In this document: positions 33,979-45,671 of the stretch, one piece after another | Numbering within the stretch: the first letter of the stretch is position 1 | How the letters are laid out: each line of letters begins with the position of its first letter | Assembly (NCBI GenBank): GCA_027625915.1 | Contig: JANTQA010000033.1 | Coordinates: 6,448,001-6,512,000, forward strand | Source: Anaeramoeba flamelloides | Lineage: Eukaryota > Metamonada > Anaeramoebidae | Direction of reading: 5' to 3' | Length of the DNA stretch: 64,000 bases | Notes under the pieces: model-generated | What the model saw: only the letters and a program-made list of their open reading frames with translations | Database searches by the model: none | Told to the model about the DNA's origin: nothing | Made by a program: the position numbers and the translations under genes

Positions 33979-36900
33979 CTTGTAATCTCAAAACAGCCTA
34001 ACCCCATCTACCTTAATGCTTTTTATAGGTCTGAAAAAATACCACCACCAATTAATAATCCTTTTGAGGAAATGAAAAATAAGCAACTTAAGAGAGTTGG
34101 GCTTTGGAATTCTAGTTTGGTAAAGCCATTTCTTTATTCAACCTTTTTAATTTGGAATCCCCTCCCTCACTCAATGAAAAATAAAAAAATAAAAAAAAAA
34201 AATTAAAATTAAAATAACCCTCCTTTGTTTTTTAGGATAACAAGCTGATTCAAGTTGCTGAAGTTTCTGAGGAAAAAGACTGGGAACAAATCGCTCGCAA
34301 ATTTCCCGAATTTGACAAAGTAGACTGTTTTCTTAGATATAGGATCGTAATTACATTCTGTTTTTATTTTGTTTATTCTTTTGATTTTACAACCAAAATT
34401 ACGATCATAAGGCTTATTATTTTTCATTCTCATTTCTTTGTCTTCTGAAATAAAAAATTAACAACAAAAGATGTTTCAAATTAAATCCAAAAAAGGACCT
34501 TGGAATGGAATTGTAAGTATTTTTTCCAAAAAGAAATTTTTTTTTTTTAGAAATTTGTTTTAACAAGAACCTTAATTTTTTATACTTTTCCTTTACGAAT
34601 TTTGAAAAATTACTCGAGAAAGAAATTCTTAAAAAATAGTCCTATTTTCTTAAAGGTATTTTATTCAAATGGACTACTTTTTCTAAAATTTGATTCATCC
34701 AGAATTTCTGCGTCTAGATCTCTTAAAAAAAAAAAAATTTGCTTTTGTTCCAAAAATTAGATCGACTAACCCCGAACTATTGAACATAAATTTGTTCATT
34801 TCATAAATTACTTTGTTTTTCTTTCATTAGCAAATTCTTGAGAATGATCAAAATTCAATTTCTTTGTTTAATTTGAGTTGATGACTTCTCAGGATGCGAA
34901 AATTTCTGCTGTATACAAATTAAAAATGTAACATAACAATAACCATTTTTGCTAGAATACGATCAATTGAAAACCCACCACCTTCCTGTATAAATGTCCC
35001 AATAATTAAAAAAATTTGTTGTAAAATTAAAGGGATTTTAAGAGAATAAAAAACAAATTATTTTTGAACTTTAAAATCTCTTTTGTGGCGGAAAAACATG
35101 ATCCAAACTAACACTAATCCTAGATTCCATTAGCACACGGTACTTCTTCCGTGGTATCCTAAATCAACCTTTCTTAATAGGAGGTGAGTACAAAAGTTTT
35201 TTTATGATCGTGCAATTAAACTCTTTTTCAAATAAAAGGGAACAGAAAATTTCAAGAATTATTCATAATTGAATCAAATTAATTGTAGCATCATTCTAAA
35301 AGATAAGAAACTCTTTAAAGCATTAAAAAAAAACACTCAACTGAATATTTAAAACTCATGAAAACAAAACAGTAAAAATTAAAATTCAATATTTTAAAAA
35401 TTGATTTGCCCTTTTGTTTGAAATGAGAAATCTCGTTTTGTAAATTGTAAAGAAAAAAAATTATAAAATCAATAAAAATCATTGAACAAGGTGAATTGGG
35501 AAAAAGTTTTTTACATTTTATAGATAACTCTTTAAACATCAAACTTTTGTTCTTTAGAGTCTCATTTTCAAGATAAAGCCACAATTCATCTGGTTCTTTT
35601 GTTGGAATTGTTTTTTTTTTAAATATTTTTCTCTTTTCTTTGTTCCATACATAAATCCAATAATGGTCTTTCAAAATTCCTATATCTAGCTCATTCGAAA
35701 CCAAACTTAAACTGTTTCCATTTACATACTGACAGGGTATTTCCAAATTGGTTTCTTCTTATTTTGCTTTTTTCATTTACCAACTGTTCAATATTCATAA
35801 ATAAAAAAACAAAAAATGAAAAAATGAATAATAAAAATGAAAATCATCAATAAGTGGTTATCTTATTAACAATCAAATTCAATGGTATTGATTATTTGAG
35901 AGGTGTGCCCTTTTGTTTGAAAAAGAGTTTATTTTTGAAAAGAATATTAAATTTTACTTAATTATTGTAAAAGCTTTTAATTATTGTTTTATAATGTTTA
36001 TTATTATTTTTTTTCAAGTTGTTTTTTCTGTAAATAAAAGATTTTATTTTTTCCGTTGGCAATTTTTAAAAGGTCAAAAAAATTCAAAAATGGAATTAAA
36101 AAATAAGGTTAATAAGTACAAACATACCCATTGTTTTTTATATTTTCGGATCAAAAAAAAACGTACATTCATAAAAAATGTTATCCGATTTTGAACAGAT
36201 TTCTCTTATTTTCATTGAAAAAAATTTGGAATAAAATCTATTTAAAGACGTAAAACAAAACAGTATAATGAAAACCGATTAGATCAAATTCTTGGCAAAC
36301 AAAAAAGTTTTTTATTTTAATTTTTGAAAATAATCCATGAAGAGTAGAGTCATTATGAAGAAAAAAATTTTTGAAATTGAAACAGGAAAACTTTTTTCTC
36401 AATTTTTATGAGTGTCTAATACCAATTAAAAATCAATCATCAGGTGGTGTAAGATAGATTTCTAAAAATCAACAACGAAAATCAAGGATCATTTTTAGAA
36501 AAGGGCGCCGTGGAGTAACCTTCAATTTCGAATTTGAATGGTTATGAAATATAATTTTGAAAACAAATGTGTAGGTTTTGAAGGAGTTTCGTTCTTTGGC
36601 GCTTTTTGAGATCTCAAAGATTTTTTTTTCATTTTTTTTTCCAATTTTTTCAAACTATTTTTTTTAATTGAAAGAATTTTACAAAATCCTTAATTTGCCA
36701 AATATAGATGGCTATAAAACAACTACAAATTGTATTAAATCGAATTAAATTGATTTTGTACTGAAAGAAAATAACTTGTTTCAAATTGAAGAAATTTAAG
36801 CATTTGGAAATATAAAACAATAAACGAGTAATTTTTTTTTAAATTTGATTTTTTGGAATTTAGAAATCCTTAAAACTTATTTTTTTTGTTATTTGAATTT

Positions 36901-39519
36901 TGTATATCAAAAGGAATCCAATGAATTTTTTTTTTTTTTTGTAATTTGAAATTTTGTTAACCAAAAGAAGGGTTATTTCACAATACCCTTTTTTGGAAAT
37001 AAAATTTTTCTTTAATTTTTTTGTTTGATCATTTCTCTTATTTAACAAATACTCTGCAATAACTCAAGTAATAGCATACCAAAATGTCTCCGATTTAAAT
37101 CATAATAGAAAATTTTTAAAATTTTAACCTGGTTTTTTTTTGCATTTTTTTTATCCTTTTGAAAAAGTTCTCATATTCTTTAAAAGAATACGAAAGAATA
37201 TATCAGAAAATTATTTGCTCTATATTAGTGCCTATTATTTTTTAAGTTTAAATAATAATATTATTATTATTTTTTTCCAAATCTAAATATCGGCATTGAA
37301 CTCCCTCACCGTTTCTGTAATTTCTGTGTTTTCTGTGATTTCTGTGATCTCGAAAGAGATATTAAATTTTGAAACTCTTTTTTTATTTGTTTGGAAAAAA
37401 TAAAGTAATTTTAACAAAGCGCGACAAAAAAAGTTTTCTAATAAAGTCTAAAATTTTTATCTATTGAAATTTGTTTACCATTTAAAAGATCCTTTTTGTA
37501 ACTTTTTTGTCACACTTTTGTGAAATGATCATACCCAAATTATAATGATTTATTGAAAATTGTCTTAATGGATAAAGGAAAAAAAAAAAAAAAAAATCAC
37601 TTAAAATTGTTTAATTTGTAAGACTTGAAGATCTACAAAATGATTCAGATCTTTAAATAAATACAACTATATAACAATTGTTATATAAAGAAAAATAAAA
37701 GTTATATAATCTTAATTAAAATTATATTTTTAATCATATGCTTTGGCTCGGCTGTTTAACTTTTTGTTAAATTTAATTTTTAATTAATTTAGCAATTGAA
37801 TTTAAATCAGTATTTAGAAAGTTACATAGTTCGTTCAAAAATATATTTTTTGTTCAAATCATATTTAAACTTTGGAAAAAGTCTTTTTTAATTTTTTGAT
37901 TAAAGTCTTTTTTAAAAAAAAGTAAGAAAAAAAAAAAACAATGAATTAAAAAATACAAAAAAAAAAAGAAAAGAAAGGAGTTGGTCGAAAAATTAAATCA
38001 TTAAAAAAAATATCAAACCCCCCTTTAAAAATTTTTTTAATATTAACATCAAACTCGCAAGCATAAAGAAGAGGTCGTTGATTCTCCACAATCATTAAAA
38101 AGGAAATTAAAAATAAAAAAATAATAATAATAAAAGTTAATAATTAACTCTTTTACAAAAATTAAATTGATCATCTAATAAAAATTAATCTTTGTTTATT
38201 AAAAAAATTAAAATGAAAAACATTTTTCTTAATAGGAAGATCAATTGTTAACAAATGCTGTAAATAAATTAGGTGTTTCAAAATCGAATTGGTTTAATAT
38301 TGCGACTTTAGTCCCTGGGAGGAATCCAAAGCAATGCCGAGAACGGTGGAGAAACCAATTAAATCCATTAATTGACCATTCGCCTCTAACTGAAGAAGAG
38401 GAAGTGTTATTAATAGAAAAGGTATCTAAAATAGGGAACAAATGGTGTAAACTGTCGACCTATTTTACGGGGAGGCCTGACAATATGCTCAAAAATCATT
38501 GGTATTCGGTTTTATATCCCAAGTTGTTGAAGAATGATTTTAAAGGGAAAAACAATTTAAAAAACGAGAAATCCGAAATCCGAAAGCTTCAAAGGAATAT
38601 AAAAAAAAGAAATCATAAAAAAAAAAGAAATACTCAATATTATCCACCCTTTTCAACACGAAAACGAACACAAAATTTAAAAAATACTGAAAATAAATTA
38701 AAGTCATCAAGAGTAACAACAAGATCTCAATTATTAAAAAAAAGGAAAATAATAAAACGTAAAACCAAAAGAAAAAGGAAAATTAAAAAGAAAGGGAAAA
38801 GGAAAAGGAAACCCGAAACGGTGGAAGTTGAAGAGAAGAGAAGTGGGAGTGGAAGTGGAAGTGTGTTGAAAGAGAGTAAGGCGAAGAAGAATGGAAAGGA
38901 GAAGAAAAAGGAAAAAGAGAAAGAAAAAAGGGAAAGGGAAAGGAAAAAGAAAAAGAAAACGAAAAAAAATAAAAAATATAAAATCATTATCAAAAAGAAA
39001 AATAATAGGAAGAAAAAAATAACTGTAAAAAAAATAAAAATAAATAAAAAAAAGCATTCCAATTTATTTCAGTTGCCTCAAAATAATCTTTTACAAAATT
39101 CTAAAAATCTTGAAAATATTATTCAAATGGTTAATCAAGAAGAACATGCTACGCATAATGATACCGGTGTGTCTGGTGGGTTTGGTGTGTCAGATGAGCA
39201 CGTTGAAACAAAGAAACAAAAGAAACAAGTTGATTTGGAGAATTGTTCTTCAAAGGGTATAATAAATTCTCTTGATAATAAACCAAAGAAAGGCAATTTA
39301 AATAAAAATGAAAATAACAATAATTTAAAAACAAATTTTTTAAATACACCACCAAATAATAATTATCTTGAAAATGAATTAAATGATATAGAGTCATCAT
39401 CTTTAAATAATTTTCCAATGGAAGGGAATTTTTGGGAGAATGATTTTAATTCAAATCCAATAATAACAGACTTAAATACATGGGACATTTTACCAGATTC
39501 CAATTTTTTCTATAATTAA
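33979..39519 (+). CDS. three-repeat (R1R2R3) Myb-type DNA-binding protein, 5' end missing
   Basis: Four exons join in phase 0: 33979-34119, 34236-34347 (end approximate), 34471-34512 and 38236-39519. The donors are GTAAAG, GTAATT and GTAAGT, and every acceptor ends in AG. Repeat 1 spans the first three exons: GLWNSSLDNKLIQVAE, then EKDWEQIARKFPEF, then DCFLRYRIMFQ. Repeat 2 starts KKGPWNGI at the end of exon 3 and continues EDQLLTNAVNKLG across a 3.7-kb intron, ending VPGRNPKQCRERWRNQLNP. Repeat 3 is PLTEEEEVLLIEKVSKIG, then WCKLSTYFTGRPDNMLKNHW. The spacing from Trp to Asp and from Cys to the next repeat matches c-Myb units exactly. The rest is a very basic Lys/Arg tail, then an Asn-rich acidic end. 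It is probably a nuclear transcription factor; a SNAPc190-like role is an alternative because of the weak first repeat. The start exon was not found. Confidence 0.8.
35218..35931. mobile_element. inverted-repeat element, family J, copy 2, carrying an open frame
   Basis: The left end around 35218-35247 (TTAAACTCTTTTTCAAATAA, then AAGGGAACAG) mirrors 35903-35931 (TGTGCCCTTTTGTTTGAAAA and AGAGTTTA). These ends resemble those of the element at 10507-11064. Unlike that copy, it contains a 143-residue minus-strand frame. The element lies in the Myb intron. Confidence 0.6.
35315..35746 (-). CDS. unidentified open frame inside family J element (probable gene fragment)
   Basis: 143 codons open on the minus strand. 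The first half has a protein-like composition (DIGILKDHYWIYVWNKEKRK, then TKEPDELWLYLENETLKNK and KCKKLFPNSPCSMIFIDF). The last 50 residues become hydrophobic and Phe-rich, as random AT-rich frames do. No ATG is clearly the start; the frame opens at a TTG after an in-frame stop 15 bases upstream. I recognise no domain. It may be the remnant of a transposase or of a host exon captured by the element. Expression is doubtful. Confidence 0.3.
   Translation of the reverse strand: MEIPCQYVNGNSLSLVSNELDIGILKDHYWIYVWNKEKRKIFKKKTIPTKEPDELWLYLENETLKNKSLMFKELSIKCKKLFPNSPCSMIFIDFIIFFLYNLQNEISHFKQKGKSIFKILNFNFYCFVFMSFKYSVECFFLML
36338..36995 (+). mobile_element. family B element, copy 4 (right end lost)
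   Basis: Collinear with the other copies from 'agtagagtcattatgaag' through 'cttaatttgccaaatata' to 'ggttatttcacaataccc', after which similarity stops. It lies in the Myb intron. No protein-coding content. Confidence 0.65.
37313..37351 (-). repeat. 9-bp tandem repeat (TTTCTGTGA)n
   Basis: About four copies, the reverse complement of the 9-mer array at 7819-7880. It lies in the Myb intron. Confidence 0.75.
38560..39060 (+). repeat. purine-rich low-complexity coding tract in the Myb gene
   Basis: A long A/G-rich stretch encodes the Lys/Arg/Glu tail following the Myb repeats. The complementary strand gives long Phe/Leu-rich frames that are artefacts of this composition. Confidence 0.7.
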
Positions 39520-40428
39520 TTTGTTTTATGATAATGATTATTGAAATACTAATAATAATAATAATAATTGAATAATATGTTATATTAATAATATCAATAT
39601 TTATAATAATATAATATATCAAATAGTACACACCGACTTTATTGTTGTTTTTATTTGGTAATTTATAAATATAAGCATACACAAAAAAGAATTATGATTA
39701 TTATAATGAATTATATATATATATATATATATTAATCATTTATTTCATTTTGATATTAATAGTCTTATTTTAAAATTAAAGTTAGTTTTAAATGATTTAA
39801 TAATTGATATAAATCTAAATATCATTTGTAAATAATTCGAAAAATAATAATTTCTTATTTATTTTTATTAATAAAATAATATCAGGCCTAATATAATTTT
39901 ATTTTTTAATATGTTTTTATTTTTCATCAGATAATTTTAATTGTTTAATCCAAACAAATTGAAAGTCGAAAATTTCAAATTGTGAGAAATACCATTTCAC
40001 ATAAAATAAATATTAAATTTATTATTATGGTATGTGATACTTTTTTTATATCAAGAATCTACTGGTAACTTTTTGGAAACAAAATCTCAAAAAATATATC
40101 TAAATTTTTGTTTTTTCTATGAACTCTTTCCAAAAAATATAGATCATTGAGGGAAATGTTGAAAAAAAAAGAATTTTTTAATTATTTAGATATTAACCGA
40201 AAAAGATACATCTTTGATACTTGGGGTAAAAACTTCATATGAATAAAATAATTAAAAACATAAAAAAACAATAAAAGGGAGAAAAAAATTTGACAAAGTA
40301 ATAATGTAAAAATATAATTTGAACAAGATAAATTTTGGTGAATTTTTTTTATAATCTAAAATAACCAAGATTTTTTTGGGGTGTTAAAATTAAAAAAATG
40401 TAAAAAAGTAGTTGTTTATAATCAAGTA
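39520..40428. other. gene-free stretch after the Myb gene
   Basis: It begins with AAT-rich simple sequence (39549-39610) and an (AT) run near 39714-39731, which probably includes the 3' untranslated region. Nothing else was recognised. Confidence 0.4.
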
Positions 40429-40624
40429 CAGTCGCTACCACTTTTAAGACACAAACATTGTACATAATTTAAGGCATAAAAAAAAATCTCAAATTAAGTT
40501 ATAAAATTCAAATTCTAGTAAAATAAATTGTGTCAAAAAAAAATCCAATTTTTTGCTTTAATTTGGGATATTTTTGTGACTTAAATTTCGTCCAATGTTT
40601 GTGTCTTAAACATGGAACTGGCTG
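40429..40624. mobile_element. family D miniature element, copy 3
   Basis: TA at 40427-40428 precedes CAGTCGCTACCACTTTTAAG. The right end reads GTGTCTTAAACATGGAACTG followed by GCTG. The inverted ends and the internal 'aatctcaaatta' / 'tttaatttgggat' pairing match the other family D copies. More diverged than copy 2. Confidence 0.75.
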
Positions 40625-41259
40625 TTATTAAGACATTTATTTGTGTGTAAAAATCAATTACATCTACTATATATTAGTTTTCAATCACTGTACTCTTCGG
40701 GTTCCTTGTATAAGCTCTAAAAGTTTTTATTTTTTATTTTTTTTCCTAATTAGAGATAAAAAGAATCTTTATCATTTTTCAAAAGTAAAAAAAGTAAATT
40801 TAAATTCTATGTGTGCATTGTTTTTTTTTTTTTTGCTATAGAAATGCATCTATTCTTTAATTCAAACTTAACTCAAGAAAACTTCAATACTGATCATTTA
40901 TTGTTATTTATATTCTGATATATGTCAAATGATTGGAAAATCTGTTTGTATCTCGAGGCATGTATGTGTAGTCAATATTTTGTGTTTTCCTTTTTTTATT
41001 TATTTATCAGTAGAAGGGGTAATTAAAGAAAAGTTATCAAAATAAAAAAAAGAAAGAAAGAAGAAGAAAAGCATAATAATAAAATAATAATAATAATTAT
41101 GTTTATAATTTCGATTGAAAAACAATAAATTTTTTTAGTTTCCTTTTGGACTGGAAGAACGAGAAAATTGATATTGTTTGAAGTGATATAAATTAATATT
41201 GATAAGTTGAAGATCAAAAATTAATACCATTTTTGCACTGGAAAAAACAATCATTATTT

Positions 41260-41625
41260 AGAGTTAGGAAGGTGATCCAAAAAGAGGAATTATAACAAGG
41301 GGGTTTTTGAACAAATGTGATAATATAAGTTGCTACAATTATTTTTTAGAACCCATGATCTAGCCCGAGTATAAAGAATAAACCACTAAAAAATATAAAC
41401 AAATTAACACTAATATCTTCTTTTGTAATGATACTTTGAAGAAGTTACTCTGAATGTGATCCTTTTTTCTCTCAACTAAATTATTAAAAGCATTGAAGTT
41501 AAAGTTTTATTTTAAATAGGTAATAAAACTTTAATTTAAATCCCACAAACACAAATGAGATCGTCCAACTTTTCAATAGTCTCTATTTTCCTCTCTTATT
41601 TCATGCTCGTTAAGAAATATCTGAA
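41260..41625 (+). mobile_element. repeat family H, copy 2
   Basis: Matches the reverse complement of 22165-22640 through 'aacaaatNtgataata', 'gatactttgaagaagttact', 'gaagttaaagttttatttt' and 'cttttcaatNNgtctct'. No gene. Confidence 0.6.
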
Positions 41626-42653
41626 AGCAATCAAAGATAATATGCTAAATATACTGAGCGTTTTTAACAAAGGCTGATTTTAAATATTCCTCTAAAATTT
41701 ACTTGATTTGGTATCGTAAAAAAAAACGGGTTTATTTTTCTTTTTTTTTTTTTAGATCGTTACAAAGGGAAATTGAAACAAAAAAAACAAACAAAATTGT
41801 TATTTGTTCCTTTTAAAGTGTTATAAAGAATCAGTGAGTTAGATTGAAACTACCCTATTTTGTAAGAGAAAAGAAAATTATTTCCTAAAAATTGAAGATA
41901 TTTAAAACAGATGAAAATATAAAACACGAAAAAGATTGTTTTTTTTTTTTTTTTTTTGTTTTTTATAAACTTTTGGATTTTTGGTATTAAAATCCATTTA
42001 ATATTAGAAAGTTTTTTTTTTTTAATTTTTTCAGCCAAAGTACGTCTACTTCCACAGTATCCTTTTTAGAGCGTAAGGCGCACATCGGTTATGAAGGATA
42101 TATCACATATATAACTAGATCCATCAACTAAAATAACTTTAGCATAGCATTGATACCTTAACATGATTACCTTATTGATATAATTTTTTTTTTTTTATTA
42201 AAAATTAATTTTTTAAAAACAATTTTCACTATTTTCCTCAATATAATTATTATGTTCTTTTACTCCGTCCACTCTTGGTAATAAAAGCATTTATCCACAT
42301 TTCTTGATTTTTTTCAACTGTTTTTTCTAACAAATATAACCTGGAAAACACAATTGTTTTTTGGATTGCTTTTATGATCGTAATTTATTTTAACTTCAAA
42401 ACATTCCATTTATTCCATTTTATTGAAATTGAAAAGCAATTAAAGATGAAAATTTAATTATTTTTTATAAAATATTAATTATTTTGGTTGTTAATAAAAT
42501 AAAATTTTATTCATAAATTCGGATAAAAAAAACATGTTTTTTATCAACAAATAAAATAATAAATCCAAATAAATTAAAATTAAAATAATAAAAAAGTATA
42601 AAAATTAAAGGTACTTTTTATTATTTTTCTTTTCCATTATACATTAAAATTTT
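41626..42653. other. gene-free stretch
   Basis: AT-rich sequence between the family H copy and the end of the DH-PH gene. The right end must contain the 3' end of that gene's transcript. Confidence 0.35.
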
Positions 42654-45600
42654 TCAATTATCGAGACTTGAATTCTCCTTTTCCACAACATTAGTATTAA
42701 TATTATCATTGTTTTTAACATCTTTTTTTTCTTTTTCCATTTCTATTTCTATGTTTTTCAGATTATTATCTTTTTTTTTATTATTATTGTTTAAATTTAT
42801 TGATTTTTGGATTTGTTTGTTATTTAATTTATTTAATTTCTGTATCCATTTTGATTTTTCTTTCTCGTTTTCAACTTTGAAAATTAAATGTTTTTTTAAA
42901 TTGGGGCTTATTATTTCAATTAAATGATCGCCTAATTTCTCATCTTTTAAATCCCTAATTTTCAAAGGTTTATTAAAAAATAATGAAAATTTCAAATTAT
43001 AATAATAATTGTCTTTGCTTTCATTAAAAAAGGAATAAGGGTTTTTCAATTTAACAAATATTAATAAATCATTAAATAAAATAGCTAATCTAGATCTAAC
43101 TATTTTCTCACTGAAATGTGTAATTTTAGTTTTCCAAATGAATTTTCTCGAAGGTTTATTTAATAAATTTATTCCGTGATCGTTCTTATTATTATTATTA
43201 TTATGAATTTTTTGAGATATTTCAAATAATTGATTCAAGTTTGAAAATTGTTTTCTTTTTTTATTCAAAATGTCTGCTTGTTTGACAATTTGCTTTAATG
43301 CCATGTCAATGTAATTATAATCGGGGTGGGTGGTTAACGTATTTTTTTTCAAAGATTTCAATAATAAAGAATATTTAGGTATCCTCTGCACGGGTGAAAT
43401 CAATAAATCAAACAATCCCAATTTTAAATCACTTTGTAGTTTCTTTTCGGATAAGAATTTTTTTAATTTCTCGTTCTTTGTAATATTTTCCCTAATTATG
43501 GAATCGAAGGAAGAGTATCTATTAACATACGTGGTATATACAAGCATTGCCACAGAAAATTGCGCAAATACTTTGCCTATTAATTCTTTGCTTTTAATTT
43601 TCACTTTTGGTATTTTATTTTTCAAATTCGACAAGATCTTCCTACTCAAATTCAAGATTATCGTTAATTCGGTGATAATTTGATTAATTTCCTTAACGGG
43701 TATTTCTGTGAATTGCTTTAATGGCTCTAAAAAGTTCTCCAATAATAATTTAATCCTAACAACATATTCCTTTTCCGTGGAATATATTTCCTTGCATGTG
43801 GATACCCTCTGATATGATTTATTATACTTCTTTTGTTGCAAATAAGTTCTCAATTTCGTTTGGACATTAATCATTTTTTCGATACACTCTTGATAATTTG
43901 TAGTTTGTTGCTTTTCTTCTTTTAATCTTAATAATTCAATTTGTTGGTAATTTTCTAATTTTGTGCTGATGACTAAATTCATCTGTTTCAATTCTTCATT
44001 TTTTATTTTTTCAATTTTGATTTCTTTTTCTTTTTCCTTTAATTCGGTTTCATAACTTTTATTTTCTTCGGTTAGACTTGCCAGTTTAGTTTCTAATTTT
44101 TTGATCTTTTTGTCTTTTTCCTCCGATTGTTCAGTTAATTCTTTGATTTGAATTTCATTTTTCATTAATAGTTTCTTATTTTTGCTCGATAGCGTTTGAA
44201 AATTTTTTTTAAAAAGTATACTCTGTTTTTTCCAATTAATAACTTTTGTTTTTAATTTTGGTATTTGATTAATTTTGAAATTTTCATTTTCGACAATCAA
44301 ATAATTTTGAAAGCTCACATTCTTTTTCTTGATTTTCCTTTCTTGGTTATTGTCCTTGTTATTTAATTCTTCCATTTGTTGTTGGTATCTTCCAAATTCA
44401 TTAATTTTATTTTGTAAGTCCTCTTCATAAGTCTTTATTTTCTGTTCTTGCTGTTTAACAATGGTTTCATATTCTTTCTTTTCATGGTCCTTCTCATCGG
44501 TTAACGATCGTATTAGATTGCCCAGCGTTGTTTTTTCTTTTTCAAATTCGTCAAGTGATTGGGTTTTTTCCATTTCGTACAAGCTATTTTGTCGTTCCAT
44601 TTGGCTTTGCTTTTCTTTTAATTGTTGCCTTAATTTGTGAACCATCTCATTTAATTCTTGTTCTTTTTGTTCCTTCTCTTGGTTCCTTTTTTCTTCTGCT
44701 TTTAATTCTTTATGAAGCGTTTCTATTCGATCGTTCAATTCCTCTTGGGTGGTATTTTGCCTTTCAATAAAGTCCCTTATTTTTGTTTTTTGTTCCTCCA
44801 AGTTTGGCACTTGGCTTTCTTTCTTTTCCAATTCAATGTTCTTGGAGCCTATTAATAAATCGACAGACTTGATAATCTCAGAATGATCTTTGTTGGCTTG
44901 TTCCAATTTAAAGATCCTTTCTTTCAAATGTAGTTTCCCTAGCTCATGTCTCTCTTGGGTTTCTTTTAAGGCCTCAATTTCGTTGTTTTTTTCGTCCACT
45001 TTATTCACCTGTTCCATGATTAATTTTTTAAATCTCGAGATTTGAATCAAATTTGAACTTTTCTTTTCAATTTCTTCGACCCTTTTCTCAATTGTTTTTT
45101 GGTGAAATGTCTTTCTTCTTAATTTCCGTGCATTGTGTGTCTTGGAAGATTGTTTAAAATTTGGCTTGATTTCCTCAGAGACAGATCGTGTCATCTTCTT
45201 TGTAGGGCTTTTTGTATCAAGGTGCCATGTTGATTGGTTATAGGTTTTTTGTTCTTTTTCTTTTTCTTGTTCTTTTTTTTCTTCTTTGTCTTTTTCTTTT
45301 TCTTTTTCAGTTGTTATTGTGGTTTTTGGATCTTCTTCTTTTTGAAATTTTATTCTTATTCCTTGGCTGTGCTTGCGTGGTGCGAGAATGGCATGCCTTG
45401 GTCTTGGTTTCTTATCACTTTTTTTGATTAATGGTGAAGAAGATGTCTTATAGAGCTTTTTAGGTCTTTTGTTGTTTGTCTTGACACCTCTCCATAGTCT
45501 TGTAGTTGAAGATTTTTTTGGGGTTGGTGATTGAAGTGGTTTTGAATTTTTAATCAAATTAGTCTGCAATTCTGGGTTTTGTTCGAGTGACATTTTTCTT

Positions 45601-45671
45601 TTTTGTTTGTTTGTTTGTTTGTTTTCTTCGTAACGAGGTATGTGCTTGTTTGTTACAACAAACTTGTACAA
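42654..45671 (-). CDS. Dbl-family RhoGEF (DH-PH) with long coiled coil
   Basis: One uninterrupted frame of 1005 residues. The first 190 residues are basic and low in complexity (Lys-Glu runs around residues 120-140). Residues about 195-590 are a nearly continuous charged coiled coil. Residues about 620-805 form a DH domain: CKEIYSTEKEYVVRIKLLLE (conserved region 1), then the LLISPVQRIPKYSLLLKSL helix (conserved region 3) that contacts the GTPase. Residues about 838-945 form a PH domain ending in a helix with WIQKLNKLN. A Lys/Asn tail follows. It should activate a Rho/Rac GTPase by nucleotide exchange at a membrane or the cytoskeleton. The first Met may lie at 45671, or at 45593 (MSLEQNPELQ), which has a more typical start; I extend to the former. 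No intron is needed. Confidence 0.92.
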   Translation of the reverse strand: MYKFVVTNKHIPRYEENKQTNKQKRKMSLEQNPELQTNLIKNSKPLQSPTPKKSSTTRLWRGVKTNNKRPKKLYKTSSSPLIKKSDKKPRPRHAILAPRKHSQGIRIKFQKEEDPKTTITTEKEKEKDKEEKKEQEKEKEQKTYNQSTWHLDTKSPTKKMTRSVSEEIKPNFKQSSKTHNARKLRRKTFHQKTIEKRVEEIEKKSSNLIQISRFKKLIMEQVNKVDEKNNEIEALKETQERHELGKLHLKERIFKLEQANKDHSEIIKSVDLLIGSKNIELEKKESQVPNLEEQKTKIRDFIERQNTTQEELNDRIETLHKELKAEEKRNQEKEQKEQELNEMVHKLRQQLKEKQSQMERQNSLYEMEKTQSLDEFEKEKTTLGNLIRSLTDEKDHEKKEYETIVKQQEQKIKTYEEDLQNKINEFGRYQQQMEELNNKDNNQERKIKKKNVSFQNYLIVENENFKINQIPKLKTKVINWKKQSILFKKNFQTLSSKNKKLLMKNEIQIKELTEQSEEKDKKIKKLETKLASLTEENKSYETELKEKEKEIKIEKIKNEELKQMNLVISTKLENYQQIELLRLKEEKQQTTNYQECIEKMINVQTKLRTYLQQKKYNKSYQRVSTCKEIYSTEKEYVVRIKLLLENFLEPLKQFTEIPVKEINQIITELTIILNLSRKILSNLKNKIPKVKIKSKELIGKVFAQFSVAMLVYTTYVNRYSSFDSIIRENITKNEKLKKFLSEKKLQSDLKLGLFDLLISPVQRIPKYSLLLKSLKKNTLTTHPDYNYIDMALKQIVKQADILNKKRKQFSNLNQLFEISQKIHNNNNNKNDHGINLLNKPSRKFIWKTKITHFSEKIVRSRLAILFNDLLIFVKLKNPYSFFNESKDNYYYNLKFSLFFNKPLKIRDLKDEKLGDHLIEIISPNLKKHLIFKVENEKEKSKWIQKLNKLNNKQIQKSINLNNNNKKKDNNLKNIEIEMEKEKKDVKNNDNINTNVVEKENSSLDN

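Larger units (their letters stand above)
34513..38235 (+). other. 3.7-kb intron of the Myb gene
   Basis: It begins GTAAGT and ends AATAG, separating the Trp of Myb repeat 2 from its helix. Inside are a family J element with an open frame (35218-35931), a family B element (36338-36995) and a 9-bp tandem repeat (37313-37351). The remainder is featureless AT-rich sequence. Confidence 0.7.

Noticed and set aside
34471-34512. ATG at 34471 as the start of the Myb protein
   Set aside because: It is preceded by an AG acceptor, and the residues (MFQIKSKKGPW) continue the linker of an upstream Myb repeat with exact canonical spacing. I treat it as an internal Met.
38540-39062. Several Phe-rich minus-strand frames
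   Set aside because: Complement of the Lys/Arg-rich tail of the Myb gene.
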